A stretch of 41,720 bases of DNA. It comes from a virus. Made by a program: the position numbers and the translations under genes. The DNA is taken from positions 1 to 41,720 of the IMG/VR virus record IMGVR_UViG_3300030406_000983. One strand, written 5' to 3'. Positions within the stretch are counted from its first letter, which is position 1. Each line of letters starts with the position of its first letter. The notes below the pieces were generated by a model. That model made no database searches. It saw only the letters and a list, made by a program, of their open reading frames with translations, and had not been told where the DNA came from. Shown here in pieces: positions 29,379 through 38,105 of this stretch.

Positions 29379-32300
29379 ATGAGCGAATATACAAAAAAGT
29401 TACTAGAAGATTTTAGGAAAGAACTATATTCTAATAGAACAACTCCTGCTAGTCCTACATTACCTACCGCTCCAAGAAGTCAACCTTCTCCGTTAGGCAC
29501 TCTTAGACAAGAAAAATCCCTGTATGATATGCTATCTACAGGAGTATCTCCAGATGATGATGGTGAAAAAGTATCTGGTGTATTGAATGGTATAGGTGCT
29601 TTACTGTGGAACGCTGCTGATAGTGCAGCTTTGGGTATACCAAGTATAGTGTTTGAACAAACAACTGGTAGAAAGAGTGATTATGATATAATGAACAACA
29701 AAACTGAAGGTATGGCAACCTTTGGTAAAGTAGTTGGTCAAGGAATAGGTTTCCTTGCTCCAATGAAATATGTTGGTCTGGGTATAAAAGCTGGTGTTTC
29801 AGCTATTAATAAATTAGGAACTACTAGAATTATTGGGGAAGCATCTGAAGCAGCTGCTAAGTTTGCAAGTAAAAGTAAATTTGGTTTAGAAAGAGAATTA
29901 GTAGAGGATTCTGTAAGAAGTGGATTAAAATCTAAATCATTGAAGGGTCCTCAAGGTGCTATATCTAAATACGAAATAAGTATGGATGAAATTAAAAAAG
30001 TAGAAGGGGAGGTCCGAGGTAGTGTTTTTAATTCACTTAAAAGAGACTTTCCAGAAGCTGCTGATGACACTCTATTACGAATATCTGATGAAGCTACTAA
30101 ACTTTTAAAACAACCGGGTATACATATAAATAATCTTACTGACATTATTGGTAAATCTTTAAATGCTACATTCAGAGCTAGTGATTCCAATAAGATTACA
30201 AGATACTTTGCAAGAGCAGCTGACCAAGCTGTTTTATTTAGTGTATACAATTTAATGCAAGATGGTGTTTATTCTATTGCTGGCCAGAAAGAATTTGACC
30301 CAGCTAAAGATGTTGGTGATGCTATGTTATTTTCTGTTGCTCTACCTTTTATTGATATGATAGGTGGAGGTGGTAAAGTTCCAGTTATGAGAACTGCTAA
30401 TCAATTAAGAAAAGCATTAAGAAAAACAAAAACAAGAAACTATGATGACCTAACAGAAGCCCAAGCAAATGGATTACTTAGAGTATTAACAAGGGATAAT
30501 TATTTACAAGATAGTGTAATAGGCCAATTAGCTGGTAAATATAGATTTAAAACTATTGAGAAAGAAAAAGCTGTTGGTGCTATTAAAGAAATAATGAAAG
30601 AAGTAAAACCAGAAGTTGTCTGGAAAAGTTTCTACAAGGAAGCCAAAGAAGACGTTACTGCATCTTTAGGTAGAATGTTACTTGGTGGTTTATACTTTGA
30701 TTTTCATACTCTACTTGATACTGATTTATTATTGGCAATGGAAGGCGAGGAACTAGCAGCTCATTTTATTACTGGAGCATTTTTCTCTAGAATGAAAAGA
30801 CCTTTGTTTGAAGAAAATTACAAACAAATAAATAGTGACTTTACAGATAGGATAAAAGCTCTTAACTACTTAGGACTTGATGCTAAAGCATTGGAACATT
30901 ATGGCAGGGCGTTTAATGATGATATACATTTTGCAGCTGCTTATTCTGGAATAATTAAAGACCCAGTAGTTAGGCAAATAGAACAAATATTTGAAACTGA
31001 TAATCATAGAAAACAAACAAAAACTAAAGATGGTAAGGGAGTTCCTAGAAAAGCAGGTAGCGTTCCTAACTCTAGAATGGCTTTATATGCATTTGATTTG
31101 TATAAGATAGCAGCTTTACAAAAAAACTTAACAGACTCTAGAGTTGGAGAAAATTTTGTTGATATAGACAATCTTACGGCATCTCAAATATCTGATATTG
31201 CATCTAAGGTTCAGAATATAGAAATAACACAAGGGCCATTAAAAGGTGAAAAGTTAACGATAGAAAACTTTGAGACTTGGAAAAATGGATTAATGGATGA
31301 TGCATTAACAAATGTTGGAAAACTACATATAGATACAATAAGAAGTATAGCAAAAGAACTAGGTATACAACATGATGCTGATTATGAGTTTAACTTTGAC
31401 AAACCATTTAAGATTGCAGATATATCAATGGGTGATACAATAATTAATACTGATAGTGACTACCATGAAATATCTCAGTTTCTAAAGTTAAGAGCTGAGT
31501 TAGAAGCTGCTGGCCTTGTAGAAACTATGAATGTTCCAGAAAGTGCTAAATTGAAATTAGAACTATTAAAGAACACTAGTGAAACAAAAGAAAAAATAAC
31601 TGGAAACATTAAGGCAATGCTAGATACTCTGAGGTATGAAAACTATGGAGAAAATTATCCAGAAGAGATTCTTCCAAACTCTAATGCTTTTATATATGCA
31701 TTACAAAGACATAAGTATGCTAAGAAAAGGGATGCCTTATTTAACATAGCCGAAGGTAACACAAAGAATTTATCAGAAGCAGATAAAAATTTATATGGTA
31801 TACTTCAAAATACATTTGGAAATAAAGTTCCACTTATAAATAATACAGATAGACTTGAGTTTAAATTTGAAAATAAAGATGAAAAACAGATTGATGATAT
31901 AAAAAAGAGTGATGAATATGATAGAATTGAATATCAAATAAATCTTATTGCTCAAATATGGGGTCAAGGAAGTGGCAAATCTAAGGGTGTATTAAAGCCA
32001 GGCGAGCAAAATGCAATTGATTATGACAAAGCAAAACAACTTGTAGATGTTTTTCAAAAACAAGGATACTCAATAAACCAAGACTTTGTAAGAGAACAAA
32101 AAAGATGGCATTATGCTAAAATATTAAACTCTCCAAACATAACTCCTAATCACATATCTATTATAGAAAATATACAAGTGAACGATTTTGCTAAAATAGA
32201 AGATGTCAATGGAAGAAAAATTTTAAGTATACCATCATATCAACAAGTAGAAGCATTTTTAAATGATTCAGAAAGGTCTGGTCTTAGTAGGGAAGAAGCA

Positions 32301-35300
32301 GTTGTTTATGCAGATAGATATGAAAAATCATTACAGGCATTAGCAGTTGTAACTGGTGACTTTGTACAAATAAAACCACAGATTGCTCTAGACCAAAGTC
32401 AGAATACTGTATCAGCTATAGATGAAATGTATAGATTGACTACAGATTTTAATAGAGAAGTATTTTCTGAATACAAACAAATTATAGATGGACTAGACCA
32501 ACAAACTCAAAAGTTAGATGACGTTACAGATTTAATAAATAAACTATACATTAGTGATGAAGAAGGTGGTATCATTGGTGATAGGAAACAAATAACAGAC
32601 CAAGACGAACTTACACAACTTAATAATCAATTAGAAAAAATATTAGATAATGAAACAGGTTTATTGTCTAGTGAGTTTTTAGTAAAGATAAATTCTTTAA
32701 GAGATAATATTAATCAAGAGTATGAAAATGACCAAGTGTCTCGTCAAGTAGATAGTTTAGCAAAAGAAATAGAAAGAACTATTATATCAAATGCTAATAT
32801 AAATAAAAAACAATCAATGGTTTTAGATACATTTTTATTAGATGCTTCAACTAATGCAGATGATAGTATGCAATTTAAAAGAAGAACAGATAGAATAACT
32901 TCTAAGTTTGCAACTTATCTAAGAAACAAACATGGTAATGATTTACAACTTCCAGAAGCTCCTACTTTTAATGATGTGATAAGGGAAGCTAATAGAAGAG
33001 GTGATTCTAATTATATATTAAAAAGACTAACTCAATATCTTGAGGTGTTTAGAAGAGGATATAACGAAGAAAAATATTTTGAAATACAAGCTGCTGAAGC
33101 TCAGACAATAGCAGACTTTTCTACATTGAATATTCAACCATCCGATGCTATATCTCCTACTACAATATCTGTAAAGTATGAAAGATTTAATCCCATGTTA
33201 AAACAAGATTCACTTAGGGAGATGATTGAAAATGTTAGTTTGTCTTTAAGTGAGTCTGGTTTATCTGGTTTTAAAACTGCTTTTAAAGATATAAGAAGCG
33301 AAGTTGAAAGAGCATTGATAACAAAACATACCTATGAAGATGATGAAGGTCTTCAGCAATTTAATCCAGAATCTTATAATCAAGAACTAAATCAATTTAA
33401 TAAAGAGGTACTGCCTCAATTGTATAATAATGTACTAGGTAGAGATTATATAAAATCAGTTACTCTTTCTCAATCTGATGGAACTGGTGTATTTGAAATA
33501 TCAAAAAGACCTGTTGGTAAAGGAGTTTTATCTGAATTTGCTAGGGAACTTAGAGATACAAATGACCCAGATAATAACATTGATTTACTTATTATAGATG
33601 CAACTGCTACTTGGGGAGGTAGAAAGACTGACTTATTAGAAGTTCCAGATATGGTTCGTGTTATTGAAGAAGCTCAAATGTTTTCTAGGGGAACTGAAGA
33701 TATTAGAGACATGATAAAAGGTGAGGAAAGTTCTAGGCAAGAACAAGATATTCAACCAATGTCTGATTTTATTCCTATTATTATTAGTCAAAACACAGTT
33801 ATAGCAATACCTAGAAGTCAAATTATAGATGGTCAATTATCTAAAAGATTTAAATCTTGGTATGATTCTAAACTTGAATCTCTTGATTCTAAAAGTAAAA
33901 CATATAGGAATTATACTAAAATATATGGAGACTTTGTTAAGGATACTGAATCTGCTGTTTCCAAATCTGACGCTAGGCAGATGATTAGAGCAATGTACTT
34001 TGATAAAATAAATTCAAGTGAGTTCAACAATATAGTTACAGAAGCTAATACTCCATCTAGAGCAAATGAAATGGCAGCTAGTTTCTTCAAATATGTTACT
34101 CTTGGAGAAGCTACTGGTGCAAAAGTTCAAGCTAATAAACAATTGCTTGAGTTGTTAAAGGGTGAAGACTTTCTATCTGAAGACCAAAATAAATACATAG
34201 ATGAGTATTTAAATGATGAGGGATTTAACATTGTTACCATTGCAGATGAAACTGCAGCTCTATCAAACCCACTTACTGCTTCTAATCTTTACAAAGATAT
34301 AATAAAGAAAAGTGGTTACGATAAGGATTTAATAAAAGAAAATGTTGATGCAGTAGGAGAAGATAAAATATTTAAAAGTATAGTTAGTTCTTCTATGAAC
34401 GCTCAATCTTATTTGTCTCACAAAGCTGCTAGTATATTATACCTTCACAAAGGAAGAGATGCTACAGATAGTGAAAATAAACACAGTACGGCAGGTGTTA
34501 AACCAACTGTTCACTACAATGAGGGAATGAATAGTATACTGATGAAAACTAATTTTGTTTATGACCCTAAAATTGCAGACCTAATGGAAGCAAAGGGTGT
34601 AGACATATTAACAACTGAATCTGCAACTAAGGCATTTTATAAGGATAAGGTATCATTGAGTTCTGATGATATAAAAGGAATGGATGTAGTTAACGATGTT
34701 AATATTAGTCGTAGTGTATTAGACAAAGCAGGGGATGATAATAAAGCAAAGATAACATTAGAAAATATATTTTTAGGTAAAGTTGAGGATAGAAAGAAAG
34801 TTGCAAATATAACTTATGCAATTACTGATTTTTTAGATAGGAGTGGTTATGAATCTTTTAGAGATGATTTTGTAAACTACCAAGAAAAACTAAAAGCATA
34901 CTTTAGTATTATTGGACAGGTCTCAAAACAGAATGGCAATAGGCAAGCAGCTGCTGAATATTTTTATAGAATATTAAGAGAAGACAATGCATTATTTGAA
35001 GACTCTACTAATGGAATAAATCAAAAACTTTTATCTTTAGGATTAGACCCTAACTCTGAATTTATTAGGTCTGGATTAAGAAATGTTGCTACACAAGCTT
35101 TAATTAATGGAGTAAGAAGTCCTAAGACTGCTGGAGCATCATACTCTATACTAATACCATATTTAGAAGGTTCAGTACCAATGTATCAAAATGTTGGAGA
35201 TGCTAACAAGAGAGTACAAATAGCTATTGGCGGAAAGAAACTATCATACTCAGATAGATTTACAACTATGCAAGATGTTGAAAAAATACAATATGTATTA

Positions 35301-38105
35301 GAAGTTAATAGGAACAATAAAAAAAGAGATGTTCAAGTAAGTAGAATTGGTAAAAAGTTTATAGTAAATGACCCATACAAAGAACTAACTGTTAATGATT
35401 TAAAAAAAGAAATAGCACAAATACAAAGAGTTGAAGAAGGTCTTGGTGACAAAAGAACTATGAAAACATTGTTTGACCAGTTTAATGATATAAACAAGAG
35501 GTCCGATACAAAATACTTTTTGGAAAGTTTGTCTTTAAGGATGCCTAATCTTGGAGGCGATGTTGCAATACATAAGGTAGAAGGATTTTATGATAAAGAA
35601 CAGGGTAATGTTGTTGGTGTAAACATATATGATATAGCGCAAACACATCAAGCTGACTTCGATGTTGATGCTATGTTTAACTACAATAGGAAACCTACAA
35701 AGTTTACTAACTCTATATGGAAAGACTTAGGTTCATCTGTAGATGCTTATATATTTCCTACTGATTTATCTTCTATGGATATTTTTGGTTTTGGAAATGC
35801 AGCTGATGGTGAAGTAGTGAAAGCTGGTAAGGGTACTGGATATACTGACAATTTATTTGTACATATGCAAGATTATCAACAATCAAAAAGAAATTTTGGA
35901 GTTGCTAAAAAGTTATCTAATGAGTTATCTTTTTTCTTAAGAGAACCAGATTTAATAAACATGGATAACTTAGGTGTCGAAATTATTAAAAAAGGCACAA
36001 AAGAATACAAAGACTTTTTACAAGCATATAAAAATACATTACAATCTATTATTGATGCAGCTAAAAAACCAAATTGGGCAAGTAGAGCAAAGCAAGGTCA
36101 AATACAAGATTATATATTGTTTGGAGATAAACCAACTGATTATAATTTAGATAATGAAATTTCAAACTTTGGGCAAGAAACTTTTAAAGGATTCTTCCAA
36201 CTAAAAGGAGACAATTTAGAAATTAAAAAAGACATTATAAAAGAAATGTTAAGAGTTAAATCTAAATCTCAAAGAATACTTACGGATGTTTTTGATGCAG
36301 CTGGAAGAAGGCCACCAGATGCTAATGAAATAGGAATGGCTAGAGCTGAAATAAATTCTTTTTATTCTAATCCTTCTAAATTTTTATATGATAGATTGCA
36401 ATTTAAATATAGGTCTATGGGTCAAAGTGGAGCATCGCTTCTTTCAAGATTGAATAATCAGTTTTTTGGTGAGTCATTGAGAAGTATTAAAGATTACAAA
36501 TCTTTATTTCAAAAAAGTGTTGGTAAAACATTGCAACCAACTAACGAACCTATAGTTATAGAAAAAAATAATATTAAAGATATTAAAGATTCTACAATAT
36601 CTGGTTTCTTATTAGACCAAATGACTCAAGATAAATTAAGTATTGAATCTTATTCTGATAAAAGCACTAAACAAGGAAGACTAGCTACAAAAGATTTAGA
36701 ATCTATTATGGATAGATTAAATGCTTTTAGGTCAATATCTCCAGATGCTGATTATCGAGAGTTTGCAAAACAATTAGATGATGAAAATGGTATTATAGCC
36801 GATACTAATTTAAGAATATATTTAAATAAGTATAGTTCTAATAGCGTTTCCGAGCAAGATATTAAACAATACTCTTTATTGCACTCAGCGTTAACCAAGC
36901 AAAGGTCTTCATTGCAAAGATTTATTAGAAGAGCTGATAGAAATCAAAGCGATTCTCTATTAAGAGCAAAAGATAAATTAAAATCAATTCATCAATTGTT
37001 AGATTATTTACACGAAAAAGAATCAGAGGTTATTAAGAATAATATTACAGACCCAAAAGGTTTTTATAAAGTAAGAACTAAAAATATAACAATGGGAACT
37101 AGGGGTACTATATATAATAATAATAAAAGTAAACCTTCATATGTATACAAAGAAATTAAAAGTGATGATGGTAGAACATTTTTTAAAGAAGCTGGTTTTA
37201 TATCCCCATCTAGTAAGTATACATTCGAGGGTGGTAATTATTATATAATAGACAATCCAATAAGATATGTTGATTTAAATAAAAAAGAATATATAGATGC
37301 TATTTCAATGTTGATGATAACTGGAAATGTTGAAGTAAGGCATTTAGGTATAGACCCAGCAAGAGAAGAATCGTTCATAGCTGATTTCCAAAAGCTAAAT
37401 AAAATGCTCGGTGGTCTTGTTCAAACAACTTACAATGAAAGTAGAAACTCTCCTTTTGCTAAAGAAAATTGGCAAATATCAAGAGACATAGAGGATAGAC
37501 TTGTTTCTGATTTTATAACAAAATATTCAGATGGAGAGAAACTTAATGCATCCGAATCTCAATCTGCTTTTAATAATTTAATTAGATATATGTTAAAACC
37601 TCAATTGCAATTTGGAGACATAGCATTTGCAAAAAATACTAATGTTAAAATGCCTGGCCTTAAACAAAATAAAAGATTGGGCAATGCAGTATTTAGACAT
37701 CTAAGCAATAATAATAAGGATGACATACTAGAAGATATAGTAAGAAACTATGGAGCTGAATTTAGAAGAAGGTATGATGGTGTTCATAGTGAGCAAGAAT
37801 CAAAGTTTTACAGAAGTGATTTATATGCAATGGACAATAGTTTTTATAGGACATATAGTGACCCAGCATTAGAATATGCTATAACAAATAGATTGTTGTA
37901 TGATAGCCCTGCTTTAGCAGCTCATTTTAGACATTCTATTGGTAGATTAGGTAACACATCTAAAACCTTTTATGATAAAGAAGGTAATTATAATGTACTG
38001 TTTAAGTATGGGAATTATAAAGATATAGATGTTCAAACAAGACTTAATGTTGATGACAAAGAAAGAATAATTGAAAATAAAGATTTATTGGAGTGTTATA
38101 GATAA
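29379..38105 (+). CDS. Giant virion protein with RNA-polymerase-like active site
   Basis: 2908 residues. The N-terminus has a Pro-rich part (21-38) and hydrophobic patches (66-92, 112-144), then long helical regions. The key block is residues 2054-2097: R2054-M-P-N, 39 residues on QADFDVDAMF with Asp2093, Asp2095 and Asp2097. In cellular RNA polymerase beta-prime the same order is R-A-P-T ... NADFDGDQM, 35 residues apart, where the aspartates bind catalytic magnesium. Virion RNA polymerases of crAss-like phages use a DxDxD version. Other supporting parts are GVDILTTESATKAF (1740-1753) with Lys1751, where a beta-type lysine barrel might lie, and SIIDAAKKPNW around 2226. It could be a single-chain polymerase ejected into the host to transcribe early genes. 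No T7- or N4-type polymerase motif was seen. It overlaps the next gene by one base. Confidence 0.75.
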   Translation: MSEYTKKLLEDFRKELYSNRTTPASPTLPTAPRSQPSPLGTLRQEKSLYDMLSTGVSPDDDGEKVSGVLNGIGALLWNAADSAALGIPSIVFEQTTGRKSDYDIMNNKTEGMATFGKVVGQGIGFLAPMKYVGLGIKAGVSAINKLGTTRIIGEASEAAAKFASKSKFGLERELVEDSVRSGLKSKSLKGPQGAISKYEISMDEIKKVEGEVRGSVFNSLKRDFPEAADDTLLRISDEATKLLKQPGIHINNLTDIIGKSLNATFRASDSNKITRYFARAADQAVLFSVYNLMQDGVYSIAGQKEFDPAKDVGDAMLFSVALPFIDMIGGGGKVPVMRTANQLRKALRKTKTRNYDDLTEAQANGLLRVLTRDNYLQDSVIGQLAGKYRFKTIEKEKAVGAIKEIMKEVKPEVVWKSFYKEAKEDVTASLGRMLLGGLYFDFHTLLDTDLLLAMEGEELAAHFITGAFFSRMKRPLFEENYKQINSDFTDRIKALNYLGLDAKALEHYGRAFNDDIHFAAAYSGIIKDPVVRQIEQIFETDNHRKQTKTKDGKGVPRKAGSVPNSRMALYAFDLYKIAALQKNLTDSRVGENFVDIDNLTASQISDIASKVQNIEITQGPLKGEKLTIENFETWKNGLMDDALTNVGKLHIDTIRSIAKELGIQHDADYEFNFDKPFKIADISMGDTIINTDSDYHEISQFLKLRAELEAAGLVETMNVPESAKLKLELLKNTSETKEKITGNIKAMLDTLRYENYGENYPEEILPNSNAFIYALQRHKYAKKRDALFNIAEGNTKNLSEADKNLYGILQNTFGNKVPLINNTDRLEFKFENKDEKQIDDIKKSDEYDRIEYQINLIAQIWGQGSGKSKGVLKPGEQNAIDYDKAKQLVDVFQKQGYSINQDFVREQKRWHYAKILNSPNITPNHISIIENIQVNDFAKIEDVNGRKILSIPSYQQVEAFLNDSERSGLSREEAVVYADRYEKSLQALAVVTGDFVQIKPQIALDQSQNTVSAIDEMYRLTTDFNREVFSEYKQIIDGLDQQTQKLDDVTDLINKLYISDEEGGIIGDRKQITDQDELTQLNNQLEKILDNETGLLSSEFLVKINSLRDNINQEYENDQVSRQVDSLAKEIERTIISNANINKKQSMVLDTFLLDASTNADDSMQFKRRTDRITSKFATYLRNKHGNDLQLPEAPTFNDVIREANRRGDSNYILKRLTQYLEVFRRGYNEEKYFEIQAAEAQTIADFSTLNIQPSDAISPTTISVKYERFNPMLKQDSLREMIENVSLSLSESGLSGFKTAFKDIRSEVERALITKHTYEDDEGLQQFNPESYNQELNQFNKEVLPQLYNNVLGRDYIKSVTLSQSDGTGVFEISKRPVGKGVLSEFARELRDTNDPDNNIDLLIIDATATWGGRKTDLLEVPDMVRVIEEAQMFSRGTEDIRDMIKGEESSRQEQDIQPMSDFIPIIISQNTVIAIPRSQIIDGQLSKRFKSWYDSKLESLDSKSKTYRNYTKIYGDFVKDTESAVSKSDARQMIRAMYFDKINSSEFNNIVTEANTPSRANEMAASFFKYVTLGEATGAKVQANKQLLELLKGEDFLSEDQNKYIDEYLNDEGFNIVTIADETAALSNPLTASNLYKDIIKKSGYDKDLIKENVDAVGEDKIFKSIVSSSMNAQSYLSHKAASILYLHKGRDATDSENKHSTAGVKPTVHYNEGMNSILMKTNFVYDPKIADLMEAKGVDILTTESATKAFYKDKVSLSSDDIKGMDVVNDVNISRSVLDKAGDDNKAKITLENIFLGKVEDRKKVANITYAITDFLDRSGYESFRDDFVNYQEKLKAYFSIIGQVSKQNGNRQAAAEYFYRILREDNALFEDSTNGINQKLLSLGLDPNSEFIRSGLRNVATQALINGVRSPKTAGASYSILIPYLEGSVPMYQNVGDANKRVQIAIGGKKLSYSDRFTTMQDVEKIQYVLEVNRNNKKRDVQVSRIGKKFIVNDPYKELTVNDLKKEIAQIQRVEEGLGDKRTMKTLFDQFNDINKRSDTKYFLESLSLRMPNLGGDVAIHKVEGFYDKEQGNVVGVNIYDIAQTHQADFDVDAMFNYNRKPTKFTNSIWKDLGSSVDAYIFPTDLSSMDIFGFGNAADGEVVKAGKGTGYTDNLFVHMQDYQQSKRNFGVAKKLSNELSFFLREPDLINMDNLGVEIIKKGTKEYKDFLQAYKNTLQSIIDAAKKPNWASRAKQGQIQDYILFGDKPTDYNLDNEISNFGQETFKGFFQLKGDNLEIKKDIIKEMLRVKSKSQRILTDVFDAAGRRPPDANEIGMARAEINSFYSNPSKFLYDRLQFKYRSMGQSGASLLSRLNNQFFGESLRSIKDYKSLFQKSVGKTLQPTNEPIVIEKNNIKDIKDSTISGFLLDQMTQDKLSIESYSDKSTKQGRLATKDLESIMDRLNAFRSISPDADYREFAKQLDDENGIIADTNLRIYLNKYSSNSVSEQDIKQYSLLHSALTKQRSSLQRFIRRADRNQSDSLLRAKDKLKSIHQLLDYLHEKESEVIKNNITDPKGFYKVRTKNITMGTRGTIYNNNKSKPSYVYKEIKSDDGRTFFKEAGFISPSSKYTFEGGNYYIIDNPIRYVDLNKKEYIDAISMLMITGNVEVRHLGIDPAREESFIADFQKLNKMLGGLVQTTYNESRNSPFAKENWQISRDIEDRLVSDFITKYSDGEKLNASESQSAFNNLIRYMLKPQLQFGDIAFAKNTNVKMPGLKQNKRLGNAVFRHLSNNNKDDILEDIVRNYGAEFRRRYDGVHSEQESKFYRSDLYAMDNSFYRTYSDPALEYAITNRLLYDSPALAAHFRHSIGRLGNTSKTFYDKEGNYNVLFKYGNYKDIDVQTRLNVDDKERIIENKDLLECYR

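Noticed and set aside
29379-38105. T7- or N4-type single-subunit RNA polymerase in the giant protein
   Set aside because: I looked for the finger and palm motifs of that family (K...MT..YG, HDS/HDxxG) and found none. The evidence fits the double-psi-barrel type instead.
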